From NCBI GenBank assembly GCA_035235625.1, contig CP141143.1:46485178-46549177 (forward strand): 64,000 nt of DNA, read 5' to 3'. The first letter of the stretch is position 1. The number at the start of each line of letters is the position of its first letter. The notes beneath the pieces were generated by a model. The model ran no database searches. It was not told the origin of the DNA and worked only from the letters and a program-made list of their open reading frames with translations. This DNA comes from Saururus chinensis (lineage: Eukaryota > Streptophyta > Magnoliopsida > Piperales > Saururaceae). Positions 46,734 through 59,089 of the stretch are shown piece by piece. Made by a program: the position numbers and the translations under genes.

Positions 46734-49700
46734 ATAAGTAAGTTGCCGCTGGCCACTGGAGAAGAAGGGTAAGAGAAGACATAAGGTACAAGGATGTTAG
46801 GTGGCTACTAGCAAAATAGTGGGTGATGCAATGGGAGGCTGAGTAATAAAAAAATACAACTATTTTTTCTCTTTTGGTGGGTATTAAGTATATGCTGGAA
46901 GGATATAGACAGCTTCTAAAAATTAACGCTAGACTATTAATAATGCTAAGGATGAAGAATTTGTCATCCACTATTTTATGTACACGAGGGGTGGGCTGGC
47001 AAAAAGAATGGGTGACATGCTCCTCATTCCTTACTAATACTTACATGTGCAAAAAATTTAAATTTTACTGTTATAAAATAGTAGCAAAATTCTATTCCAT
47101 AATAATAAAATTTTAGTATTCAAATACCTAGGCAATGGAAAGAGAACAATGATCATCATCTGCTTGGTGAAAATCTTGTGAATTGGAAATTGCCAATGCA
47201 GATTTTTTTACCTGTAGCAGGGCGGACCAATGGATGAAGGAACATTGATGGGGGGGGTGGAAGGTGGAGGACCAAATGAAAACTACAAATAGTCAGCGAT
47301 ATGCTACGAAGATGGAACTTGCAGAACCCAAAGACATGGAGGAGAAATCTGTTGGATGAAAATTTGGTGGACAAAGGTTGAAGCATGAATCTCCGATGAA
47401 GAAGGATGACAGATGGTAAAAGTTTGGCAGTGACTGAGGTGACAATGAGAGCGATTTAGTCGGAAAGTTGCAAGTAGTCATCGAAGAAAGTGTCGATGTT
47501 GGGGAAGATGACCAAGTTGTCGAGAATGGCAAGTCTGGTTCCATTTGGGTATCTACTGCCTGGAAGCACTCATGGAGCTGTGGAACCAGGGGGAGGTCTG
47601 GAGCAGCTGCCATCACTCGGCTGAAAAGTCCACCACCACCCAGTATCGCCATGGTATGAACATTGGCATGTACGGGTTGAAGTTGGATTGATGGCGGCCA
47701 GTTACTATGCTCATTGCTGCTCCAACTCACTAATATGATCGAATGCACACGAGAAGGAACAAACATTTTAAAAGAAATGATATTTTAGTCTTTTGTGGAA
47801 CACTCTCCTTCAATAAAATCACTTTGTGTAGGAGGTTTTCATAATATAAATGTTTAATATGTCATGATGTCTATACAATAAAAATGAATATTAGCATTGA
47901 TAAAAACTAATATTTGCGATGCATATAAAAAATCCTAAAGTTTAAAATTATTAGCGACACTTTTTAAAAAATATCGCTAATAGTAGAAGTAGTAGCGATG
48001 CTTTGATAAAAGTATCGCCAATATTACTACTATTTAAATGCAGCTAAAAATATGTCGCTAATAGTTTTATATTTAAAAAAAATTTTAACTATTTGCGACG
48101 TTTTTTTAAAAGAGATATAAAAAGTATTAATAATGAGGACACTTTTATTAAAATGTCCCCAATAATTATACGAGTTGCGATGCTTAAAAAATGCTTCACA
48201 AATAAAATAAAGTACTTTATTTGAAAAAATTAAGACTATTAGTGACCATTTTAAAAAAGTGTTGCAAATAGTTTTATTATCTTATTTCATTTATATTTAT
48301 TACTTAAATATATCAATAACAAATATATAAAAAAAATTTAAAATACTAAATATAGTATATTTTATTTAATATTTAATATTTATATATAATAAATAAATAA
48401 TAAATAAATAAAATTTCCCCACTTTATATCTATTCCTCCTCATAGCTAAAGATTATGTTCATGCGTGTAAGAGAGAGGAGTGAAGAGAAAGAGGAGAGAG
48501 AGAAGACAGAGGAGAGAATACTGAACAGATAGAGAAAGACGAGAAAGAGAGTAAAAATAGAGATCTAAAGAAGAGAGAGAAAAAAGAAGAGAGAGTAAAG
48601 AGTAGATAGAGAGCGACGAGACGAGGGTGAGACAAGAGAGAGAGAAATGGGGTTGAGAGAGGAGAGAGAAGAGAGGAGAGAGAAGAGAGGACAAAGAGAG
48701 AGGAGAGAGGAAGAGAGGAGAGATAGAAGGGGAAGAAATTAATTTATAGTTTTAGCAATTTTTTATTAAATATTATTTTTCAAAATTAATAAAAAATTTA
48801 AAATAAATATATATTAGCTAGTGTTAAGAAATTGGGTTGCTAAAACCATAGGTAGTAGTGAAGCATATTCATATGCGTTGCTACAACTAGGGTTCTAGCA
48901 ACACCTTTTTTTATGCATTGCTAATATCTTTTATTTTAATTTTTTATTAGTTTTCAAATATAACATATAATAAAAGAGTGGGAGAGAGGAAAAAAAGAGA
49001 AGAGAAGGGAGAGAAAGAAAGAGGGGAGACAGAGAAAGAAAGAAGAGAGAGAGAGAGAGAGTGAGTGTTGTCAACCGGTGTGCACAACGGCCTAGCAGTT
49101 GGGTAGGGGAAGAGAGCAGTACTTGATGACCGGGAAAAGAGAGAGGGAGCAGCATGACCACTATGAAGGAAGAAGAGGCAAGGAAGAAAGGGGAGAAGAC
49201 AAGAGACTTAATAATTCATTTACTCCTCAATTAGGGCATAGCCCTTACACTTATATAGAGAATCTTAATTGGCTCACTAATATAAGCCTAAAAGCCCACT
49301 AAATATTATTTAAAAAGAAATAACAATAAACTCCCTAATAATTAAGAAACGACTAATAAACCCTAAGCAACCCTAAGACCTATGCCCCCTTATTAACAAT
49401 AACATAATTAAAGCCAATAGCACTAGCATGTGGCCCCGATGGTAGACTTTTAGGATGTTCACAACAGAGAGGAGAGGGAGAAGAGAGGATGGAGAGGGAG
49501 AGGAGAAAGAGGAGGGAAGAAATTAATTTAGATTTTTTAGGAATTTTAAATCACATATTAATTTTAAAATTAATAATAAAATAAAATAAAATATGTTAAC
49601 AACACTTAATAAATTGTGTCACTAGTACCCTAGGTTTTAGCGATGAATATAAATATTCATTGCTAATACAATTTATTTTATTTTATTAGTAATTTTAAAA

Positions 49701-50272
49701 CATAAGGTATAATAAAAGAGAGAGAGAGAGAGAGGAGAGAGAGAGTGAAGAGAAGAGAGAGAAAGAAGAGAAATAGAGAGAGAACCGTGGAGAGCTAGAG
49801 AGAGGTAGAGAGAGGAGATGGAGGAAGAGAGAGAGTGGAAAGAGAGTGAAGAGAGGAGAGAGAGGGTAGAGAGTGGGAGGAAGAGAGAGGGAGTGAGGAG
49901 AGAGAGGGGAGTGAGAGGTAGAGAGAGAGTGAAGACAGAGGGAGGGGAGAGAGTGTGAAGAGAGAGAGGTAGAGAGAGAGAGAGGAAAGAGAAGGTAGAG
50001 AGAGAAGAGAGAGGGGAGAGAGAGGAGAGGGAGAGAGGAGAGAGAGAAAAGAGAGGAGAGAGAGAAGAGAGAGGAGAGAAAGATGTAAAGAGAGGAACAA
50101 AGAGCGTGAAGAGATAGGGCAGGGAGAGAAGAGAGAGGAGAGTGAAGTGAGAGAGAGAGAGAGAGAGGAGAGAGCATGAAGAGAGAGAGAGAGAGAGAGG
50201 GTAGAGGGATTTAAAAAAATTAGCCTATCTATGATGTTCATTTAGGAGCGTCACAAATAGTTATAATAATGG
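46734..50272. repeat. Tandem duplication, copy B (~3.5 kb)
   Basis: It reopens with AAATAAGTAAGTTGCCGCTGG and follows copy A, differing by small indels, an extra ~140 bp near 46765-46905 and a solo LTR at 49066-49466. It ends abruptly at ATAGTTATAATAATGG, where Ulp1-like sequence begins. The corresponding point of copy A is near 46598. Confidence 0.85.
49066..49466 (-). mobile_element. Solo LTR, 401 bp, absent from duplicate copy A
   Basis: Read on the minus strand it starts TGTTGTGAACATCC and ends GGTTGACAACA, with CTCTATATAAGTG as TATA box. Flanks are GTGAG and GAGAG, a 5-bp duplication with one change. It sits in a GA array. Copy A at the equivalent place (about 45785-45820) lacks it, which independently marks it as an insertion. 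Confidence 0.85.
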
Positions 50273-50361
50273 CACGATTTGTTGATTATTGTATCATTAC
50301 TAACACGTTTGGTTTTATGTAGGTCATAGACATCTTCTTCCAACTTCTTGATGTACAAAAT

Positions 50362-50826
50362 TTGAAAAATCTCGGTAGGTACCCCAACTGTTTTTTCGGC
50401 AAGTTCGTCATTCAACACTATTTTAACGTTGGCACGACCGAAGGGTCGGTGGAGGAGGGCAAACTCGTTGGCATATTGTTGAGAGGACTGAATGTTAACA
50501 CGAAGAGTGGTTTCATTCCTATCTATGTCACGGCCCACTTTCTCTTGCTTATTGTCTGCTATAGGGAGAAGTGATTTAGATGGTACAATCCTCTAAAGGG
50601 TGACCACGGTCACCACTTTGCAGTAGCGGATAGTGTCAGGAAACATGTTGTGAATTAAATGGAGAAGGCCCTTAAGATAAAGGGTGCTTGGCAATGGCCA
50701 ATGACTAAGATCAGCAAATGCCTGTACCAGGAAATAAATGAAGATTGTGGTTTGTACCTCATGTACTACGTAGTGAGTTGGCAGGGGGCATCCTTTAGCC
50801 TGATTTTAGACAACTCGAGATAACAT
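50362..50826 (+). pseudogene. Ulp1-like (C48) protease domain remnant
   Basis: The plus strand reads FIPIYVTAHFLLLIVCYREK, a stop, FRWYNPLKGD, HHFAVADSV, another stop, then GAWQWPMTKISKCLYQ and EINEDCGLYLMYYV. The order His (AHFLLLIV), Tyr-Asn (for the usual Tyr-Asp) and Asp-Cys-Gly is that of the C48 cysteine protease fold found in SUMO proteases and, in plants, in many MULE and CACTA transposons. Two stop codons and loss of the Asp make it non-functional. It abuts copy B of the CACTA-bearing duplication and may be transposon cargo. Confidence 0.72.
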
Positions 50827-51144
50827 TCTTAGTCAGGCTGCAGATCTGTGCTACTATTCTTCGGGCCTGAATCGACGAGGAATTCAATCCGGATGCAAAT
50901 GAATTGTAATTGGACAATAGACCTTTTTCACTCTGCGATTAACTGACTAATTTCTTTTTTTCGACCCCTTATTTTGTAATTATCCATTGGAACAGAAATA
51001 CATGTTGTTATCGTGTTTGTATTTACACGAAGCCGCGTTCAGCCAGGTGGCGTCTATTTGATCAAATGATATGTACCAATGTCGTGTCATCGAAAGCGCG
51101 AAACGAAAGTACACATATATCCGATCGTATAATAGTTCTCACGA

Positions 51145-51300
51145 TCTCCTATTAGGTCATGTTATTGCATACACGCCATCTTCTATTAGGTCGTGTTATT
51201 GCATACATGTCATCTCCTATTAGGTCAAGTTATTGCATACATGTCATCTCCTATTAGGTCAAGTTATTGCATACATGTCATCTCCTATTAGGTCGTGTTT
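51145..51300. repeat. 34-bp minisatellite, 4.6 copies
   Basis: Units start at 51145, 51179, 51213, 51247 and 51281 and read TCTCCTATTAGGTCAAGTTA followed by TTGCATACATGTCA, with a few changes. The array ends inside the fifth unit. Confidence 0.93.
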
Positions 51301-51473
51301 GATGTTGTGTAATCAAACAAACGATATCGACAGATGTCGTTTATCCTAACCGACGACCAATCGATCTCAGGAATGAGGATGGTCTCAGGAAAGTTTCAAA
51401 TAGTAAACCAAATCAAATAACGTTCTTGACGACCACTTCAAAGGATGTTGATGACCAATATGTAGCGAAAGCG

Positions 51474-54120
51474 ACGGATCATTGGAGATATTGATATATC
51501 GCCATCTAGTTAAACAAGCCCACCATCATATATAGATGAATACCGTATCCGATGGAGGACCGATTCACCAACCATCGCTAAAGTAATCTCCCAAATGATC
51601 CGTCTCCGCGAAGAACATGAGTATGTCTATGATCTCCTTGCATACTCCACCGACATGGCATGACTGCAACGGATCACTCAAGATATTGATATATCGTCGT
51701 CTAGTGAATCATGCCCTCCGTCGGATATATGTGAAGACCATATCCGATGGAGGGCCGATTCACCAGTCGCCGCTAAAGCAATCACCCGAATGATCCATCT
51801 CATCGCCAAACACATGCTGGCCGAGCCCGAACCCTAACCCTAATATATAGTGAGACAGGAGCGCGAAGGTTCATACGACACCGAATCGATAGGCTAGGCG
51901 GTCAAAACCCGATGGTTTGGCCACATGAGAAATTTCTATCGTCCCCAAACCGATAGGCATAGCGGCCCAAACGATAAGGTTCGGGGCACAAACCATGAGG
52001 TTCGGTGAGCTTGCCCTCATTTTGTTTTACCTAACAGACGACCAATATATTTGTTGTGTGACCGAGCATACGCTGATTGTATCTCACGTAGTGCTAATAA
52101 GAACATGAGTTACACGTATGGCCGATGATTCTGTCATGTAATCGAGAAAACGATATCTACTGATGTCATGTATTCAGACCAACGACGTAATATTTTGAAT
52201 AACTTGGTGGTCATCTATCATCGATCTTACAATAGTAGTTTAGGTCGTGTTATCAGAAATACCAATATTCAGAAACCACATGATGAAAAAAAACAAATTA
52301 ATTTAAGTAATATTCAGATGCGGACAAACAAATTTATAACTAATACTTTTCATTATATAACATTGGTCCAATACATCAACAAATAATTATTTTTTAACAA
52401 AAAATAAAGATAACTGTCTGGACAACAACTGCGGAGGATGTTGAAGACAGATAGGGCTCGATTGCAACGGATCATTCTAGTCATTGATATATCGCCATCT
52501 AGTGAATCATGTCTGTTGTTGGATATATGTGAGGACCGTATCCGATGGAGGGCTGATTCACCAGTTGCCGCTAAAGCAATCTCCCGAATGATCAGTTTCC
52601 ACGCAGAACAACATAGGGCAAGTGATCTCCATGTCAGATCTCCTTGCAAAGTCCCGGACCAGGCTATACAGATATGACAAACACATTCGCGACATTGAAA
52701 TTACACCAGTCACCAAACCCATTCCCGTTATAAGCTGTCACCATAGGCCCAGGACAATCACTTATAATGGGTGACGAGATCAGACAATGGTGACATAGCA
52801 ATGTCATGGAGGTTCCGCCGAGGCACAGTCGATCCTCGTCTCTTTCGCTTCCTCCTCTCAAATTTGGTATGCCCATGGGTCACCGATATATTTATAGGCA
52901 GGGTGGGATTGTTCCGAAGTGTCGTGTTATGAAAGTTATTGAAACTCCAAAAATTGAGCTAATTCTTCAGGAGTTACTCTTTGGGAATTAAAGTAGAATA
53001 ACATTCAATGTGCTGACTCTTCGGGAACTGAATCCTCGGGAATTTAATTGGAAACCCGAAATGTATTAGAGTCATGTCATTGTTCACAATACTCGCTTAA
53101 CTTCATCTTATCGTATTATTAACTTCATGATACTCGCTGAGGTCGTGTTATCGTTTAAACAGGGTCTTCTATGGATATCGTGTTTTTACACGATAGTGCA
53201 ATTAGTCATGTGTTTTAGCATACGCTTTGTTTGCTTACGTGTTAGTAAGCATATGATCATATCGTACATACTCGGAGACACCTGGTCGTTGATGTTGTCG
53301 TGCATTCGATCAAACAATATGTACAATGTCGTGTCCCAGTACATGCAATCAGAAGAATACTTCTGCATATCGTCTCACCGATCTGATGATAGTTGCTTAG
53401 GTCATTCTATCATATATATGATGCACAGTAAATCCTATCATTTGTCCTATCAAATGATACAATTCAATGTGTGTTATTACGAAGATGATTTTTGCATTAG
53501 TCGTGTATCAAAATGGATGACATACATATAATTACTCCATTGGTTTGTTTGGATAAAAATTCAGTAACTGTTACTTCTATTTTAATTTACATCACCTTAG
53601 TTCATGACATAAAAAATACTAGTATTCACATCACATGTTCAAACGGATAACCAAATAAAATAACGTTCTAGATGACCACTGCGGAGTATGTTGATGATAG
53701 ATAGGGTGCGAATGTGACAAATCATTCAAGGTATTGATATATCACCATCTAGTGAGTCACTCCTGTCATCGGTTATAGGCGATGACCGTATCCGATGGCT
53801 GGGTGATTCACCAGCCATCGCTAAAGCAATCTCCCAAATAATCCGTCTCCACGAAGATCATCATTGTGTGAGCAATCTCCCTGCAAACTCCTTAGATATA
53901 CTCTAATACAACTATGTATGGGAAAAGGTAAGAAAAATTTATCTGGGGAGGACCGATCAGATGCAATGGGACAGACCACTTGAGACACTGCAATAATGCC
54001 CGAACGTGTTCTTCCCCCACAAATGCAAGTGAGGATGGTATCTGACGGGGGAAGATACACCATCAGGCGCAAAAGTAATCTACGAAATAATTCGTCTTGG
54101 CGCCGACCATCAGTGGGCAA
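51474..54120 (+). repeat. Five diverged copies of a short peptide-coding module
   Basis: Copies lie at about 51474-51650, 51667-51815, 52438-52640, 53692-53880 and 54026-54120. All read in one sense to a shared peptide: an ATG-initiated leader like ML.TDR.R (three copies), then IDISPSSES, EDRIRWRADSP, AAKAIS(R/Q)MI and (L/F)H.EH. The fifth copy keeps only GEDTPSGAKVI..IIRLGADHQ. Between copies are AT-rich spacers with CGTGTTATC and ACACGATATCGT words. Two or three copies are followed by a second shared piece (near 51832, 52890, 54127). I do not recognise the family. Confidence 0.6.
52438..52677 (+). CDS. Hypothetical 79-aa ORF, least broken module copy
   Basis: ATG to TGA is open with MLKTDRARLQRIILVIDISP, then SSESCLLLDICEDRIRWRAD and SPVAAKAISRMISFHAEQHR. 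It is the only copy of the repeated module without an internal stop. Charged and helical in look, with no signal peptide or membrane span. Whether it is transcribed cannot be told. It could equally be a remnant of a longer gene. Confidence 0.3.
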   Translation: MLKTDRARLQRIILVIDISPSSESCLLLDICEDRIRWRADSPVAAKAISRMISFHAEQHRASDLHVRSPCKVPDQAIQI

Positions 54121-54244
54121 GCATTCTGCAAAACCTAACCCTAATATATATAAGCAGGGTGAGAGGGTTACGAACCGCCGGGTTATGGAAGGTATTGATG
54201 CAGTGGACATTACGGTGTTGCATCAGGAATTGGGTCATTATTAG

Positions 54245-56399
54245 CATGCAATTTTTGTGTGTTCAAACACACGATATGACCAATATCGTGTAAGCAATGG
54301 ACACTCTTGACAAAAGAATTTATCATCATTTGATTTTATCGGGTAATTAGTAACACATATCCCCTTTTGGTTGTGTTGTCGATTACATGATACAAATATA
54401 TAGTATACCCTATGTACAACATTTCATGTTTTTAGGAACACATTAATTACATATTAAGTGTTGTTGATAATACGATGCATATACAAAAATTTCAGCTGAA
54501 GAACGGGGGTGGAAAAGGTAAGTCTGGTCAATGCACGATAAGTGCTAGATTTTTTACCAATCTACAAGCCTGTTAATAGAATTAGTATAAGCAGAAACCA
54601 AAATTAAAGCTCATGTCTCCATAATAAGTAGCCTTCATGCCCAATGGGAGAATTTAACCTACTTAAATGAGATAAAGTAGAAATATAGGTCAGACAATTC
54701 AACACCTGCATCATGAAAATATGGCACTTGACACTTTTTCTTCTTCTACAAGATAGTTGAGAGAACATAGTCCAAACTCCTGTGCATGTGTATTCTAGTA
54801 ATTAGATTCATATGGAAGAACGGGAGACTAAGAGGAAGGACAAGAAAAGGCAAGAAGAAATACTGGGAGAGTCAACTCTGGTACTAGGGATGCACATATG
54901 CATAGATTGAGAGGGTGCCCTTGGAAAGGGAGTGAAGCTCTTATTTGACACTTTGGACATGGTTGCACGTCACTGTGCTATATAAAACTTCGAGAGTGGA
55001 CTAAATATCAAAGGCAGAGACATAATACACAACTTGAGGGTGTATATCCTTGGAGAGAGGAAGCAATCTAAGCGAGCACCATCTGTTCCAACCGGAGCCA
55101 AGCTCGGATGGCTGGATCAAAGTTGGATCCTTCAGGGCGCTTCAAAGTTCCCTGCACAAGACCAAGAAGGCCATGGCAGTGCTAAATGGGGAGGACCTGC
55201 ATCTTCCAAACCAAGTAGTTGGTGGCAATTAGCCGGGAAGAAATTTATTAAGTGATAGATTTGACGATTGGCAGTGCGGAGGAGACAAGTGCAATGTCGA
55301 AATCTACCGGGGAGGTAGTAGTCGTTGCTGATGATGGAAGAGGAGGTGGCCATGGATATGGAGAGGGTGGGCAAGGCAGCAAAGGAGAAAAAAAATGCAG
55401 CTAAGAAGGATCATCTAATACCATTTACCATGTGAAGACTTTGAAAGCTTACATTTCCATTTAATTCACCGGGTATAAATAGTGTTCACCAGGTATAAGT
55501 AGTGTTTACGTAATACTAACAATAAGGATTAAAATCCATTCAATTATGGGTATAAGTTTAGTAAGTTACAACCATCAAGAAATCTATATAGCTAGAATCA
55601 CAACAGCCGGTTTGAAATCCCTTTATGGGTATAAGCTTAAGTAAGTTACAAAAATAAGAAATCTATATTTGACTAGAATCACAGCAAATTTGATGGTGTA
55701 TCTTGTCCCACATGGTGATATCGCATCCTTGCTTGTGGTGATATCGCATCCTTACTTCGTTCTAACGTTTTCTGCTATAAAGAGGAGAACCCAGGAGGGA
55801 GCGAAGTCTACTCGCTTTTAGGCGGCAAAAATACCCGCTTGCTTCCTCCCTCTAATCGCGTCACTGCGACCCCTTGTCCGAAAATCTCCGTGTCCTACGT
55901 CCCTCAGACTGCTGTCGAGGTTGGTGTTTGACGGTCCAAGACAGTCTCCAACAAAGTCCCGGATTAATTTATCAAAACCCGGGTCGAAGATGGGTTATCC
56001 ATCAAAACGGATAACCCAAGTCATTATTTTTTCGGCTCAGCTTAGTCACGGTAAAGATATTTAACACAAACTGGGAAGATACCTCCAAACCAGCTACAGC
56101 CATTTTGAATATATAATATATCAAAACCATTCGTTTCCAATACCATGTTAGATAACCATTGTTTGCCAATAGCTTAAGAGCTTAAGCTGTTAGGAAATAA
56201 ATTATTAATATATGTACTTCATATTTCAACAATGGTTTCATGGTGTTGAAACTGTGTATAAATATAATGCTTAAATGCAGAACATGACGCTAATTCCATA
56301 TATTTCAAGCCAAATCTACCCACTCTTAAGATCATATGTGTTTAGATGTTGAAGGTTTGAATTTAAAAGAAGCAAATCACATGGAGCCTGTTTATGGCT
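54245..56399. other. No clear gene; small duplications and a TATA-like site
   Basis: Near 55034-55255 overlapping frames on both strands have exon-like composition but no recognised protein. Short duplications occur at 55545-55690 (GGGTATAAG(T/C)TTA(A)GTAAGTTAC) and 55710-55760 (GGTGATATCGCATCCTT twice). CTATAAAGAGG at about 55780 followed by a C/T-rich stretch to 55900 could be a promoter and 5' UTR, without an assignable coding region. Confidence 0.35.
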
Positions 56400-56688
56400 T
56401 GTTATGAATCAAAATTAGGGTTCTTTAATTAGATTTTACTTTCTTTAATTAGGATTTCTATTATAAGTAGGTTCCTTAGTGTAGGATGTTTATTTTGATT
56501 AACTTCCCTAATTAGATCAGATTCCTTGGAATAAGAGGTTCTTAATCCTCTAAATTGTAAGACACTTCTCCTCTAAGAAGGTAAGTAGTGAAATCTCAGA
56601 AGTAGCCTAGTTCATTACTTCCTCTCCCTTTCAGTCTTTTCTCCCGTTTCTCCTACGTACAACTCTGCTGTAGCAACAAGCTACAACA
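56400..56688 (+). mobile_element. Solo LTR, 289 bp
   Basis: It starts TGTTATGAATCAAAATTAGG and ends GCTACAACA, flanked by a perfect TGGCT duplication (56395-56399, 56689-56693). It shares ends and words (TTCTTTAATTAG, CTAGTTTA/CTAGTTCATT) with the LTR at 59832-60154, so both belong to one family. Confidence 0.85.
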
Positions 56689-57961
56689 TGGCTTTAAGTG
56701 AAACCAGATTAGAATATCAAAAGTAAAAAGTGATAATCAAGGTTTCGCCAGGGATTGATGCGGAAGTAGTGACACTAAAAGATACTGGTAGATCACAAAA
56801 TGGCATTTTTATCAACACATGATCATTATTTTTGTCCAAAATCCTAATACTAAAATATGATCTATTCAATATCAATCTTCGTAATCATATATATTTTCTG
56901 TTAGAATTTTTTTTTCTAGACATGGATAGAATTATGGGAGCGCACCCAGAGTTAACTAAGTGTTTTCTTTAATTTCTAGTTGTTCAATCTTGTAATTTGT
57001 TAGAGGGTTTGGCACTTGTTACAAGCAGTTCAAGTAGAAGTGTACTAGATTGCCGAGGTGGAAGAGAGTTTCTTGCCTCTCAGTTACAAGATTTTTAAAA
57101 AAAGTTATTGTTCAAATTACCAAATTTATAGAATGAATTGTGAGTGGGTAGTTTTGGCGTGATTAATAGTTCTTCTTTTGTTACTTCATGTTCTCCAGTC
57201 CTTGTTTCCCCTTGGATAAGCACAAAATCCAAAATCATTAATGCACTCTTCCAATCACACATATGGTAACCTCCATATAAGAACTGGAAAATTGTATAAC
57301 TAATAGACTGGACTGGTTGACAAACTTTATAACTAAACTTTGTATTCTTGAGAAACTGAAAAATAACATGTTTAGCCTATGTTATTGGGATATGATGAAA
57401 ATGTTGCTGTATTAACATGGTATGTTTACATTGTTGATTACACTAGCTTTTATGGAGAGACACTTTATTCTTAATATCTAATAAAATGTGATTGATGGAA
57501 CCTCCAACATTCTATGCATAAATTTTACTTAGGTTCTGGAAAGTTTAAAATGAAAAATGCATAATTATGTTGTTAATTTACATTTGAAAAATGTTGTCAT
57601 ATTTGCACACTGTCCACATTGTCGCTGTAGTGCCTTGCGTGGTTGCATTCATGTTGTTGAGTTACATCATACATGCATGAGTTAGGGCTTTCCCGAGGTA
57701 CACATGCATAATCCGTCATTGTTGATATGTCAAATTTAATTTTAAGGATATAGTGAACGTCAAAACTGTCTAAACAAGTTCACTGTATAATAGAATCTCA
57801 ATAAGATAAGAAGAGGTTATAGTCTGATCTGCCTGATCAGGAATAAATCACCTGAACTCTATTCTTTGGCTTATTCGACCAATCCTTGGATCCGAAAGCA
57901 GCTATACCTTCTATTCCTGTTGTACGAGCCTAGTTCGAAAATGATAGAGAAACTGGGCATA
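56689..57961. other. AT-rich, intron-like DNA, nothing recognised
   Basis: No exon could be identified. It may be intron of the RAD52-like gene whose last exon is at 59688, but that is position only. Confidence 0.3.
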
Positions 57962-58390
57962 GAACTGTCTGAGGCCCTCCTATTATTCCTGTCTTTTTTA
58001 CACGTCACCTATTGCTCTTACTCGTGTATTTCATGACAGTTGTCTTTTTAAGTGTTGAGATAATGGCTGCAAGTAGATTACTTTCAGACTGTCGTTGAAT
58101 TTAGTGAATTTGTATATATAAGAAGTCAGAGAGCATATAAAGCAGCCGTTTTGAGGTAGAAAGGTTAACTGTGTTTCATGTATGATGTCTTTTGAGGTTT
58201 TGCTTTTATAAGCTTTTATTTATGAAATCTTTTTTGTAAACGTGGTTTGGCAGTGAAAAGTTTAGTGCAAACTTTGTCTTACCCTTCCTGATTTCCTGGT
58301 CAGTCTTCTCTTTGGGTATTATCAAAGTATTGCCTGTATCTGTATCCTTTCTTGGACAAATTCTTTTAATAAATGGCTATTATCTTATTC
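57962..58390. repeat. Direct repeat, copy 1
   Basis: This matches 59090-59520 nearly base for base over long stretches, e.g. GTCTTTTTTACACGTCAC and TATCAAAGTATTGCCTGTATC. The two copies are separated by ~700 bp that include an inserted-looking 58620-58910 stretch. Neither has recognisable coding content. Confidence 0.85.
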
Positions 58391-59089
58391 TATGCTTGCG
58401 CTTATACTACCAATCCTGGGACACTAAATCACCTTAATTTTCAAATTTGATTGTTAAATGTATGTAAGTTATTGTTGTAATTGTTTAATTTTTCCTATTC
58501 TTATATGATAAGTTGCTTCAATGCTTAGTTTTAACTTTAATTTTTTGCTAACATATGCCTAGTTTTAACTATGTCTTCTAAAAAAAAGCAAAAACGATAT
58601 TAACAATACTATATAATCTATATTTTTTTCATAACGCTGGACATCCAAGTCCATAGGACCCTATTAGAAGGGGGCAAGTCAAATGCTCTTCTAGAACAAT
58701 GTATCATGCCACTAATACCTTTTAAGTACGAACCAGGGCAAATAGTGATAAGAACATCTAGCGTGACCGGTTTCCATGGCTGGAGCCTCATGATCAACCC
58801 ACATGGAGCTCTAGACATGGTACATACGGGGACATGAATTAGTGCCTCTTTTTGTACCGTGTTGGGAGCCCCATGTGGGCTGGTCAGGTCATAAAACACC
58901 AGTTAAAAAAATATTTTTCAATAGGGATATAATCCAACCCCTGCTTCAAAAAGCATATCCTAGCCATCCCATCAACACAAATTTTACTTAATCTGCGTTA
59001 AAAATTTATTAATACCATATCATATTTGTACAAAATTAAGCATAAATACACCTTTTCACTACTAATTAGTAACATACACTCTTTGCAAG

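Noticed and set aside
50251-50538. 95-codon minus-strand frame opposite the Ulp1 remnant
   Set aside because: It overlaps the plus-strand frame leading into the Ulp1-like motifs and has no recognised domain; I could not fully exclude it.
51145-51300. CRISPR-like array
   Set aside because: The 34-bp units are contiguous with no unique spacers, and the context is a plant nuclear genome.
58618-58899. 93-codon minus-strand frame between the direct repeats
   Set aside because: It begins and ends at the edges of an inserted-looking block and contains no recognisable motif. A gag-pol origin was considered but not supported.
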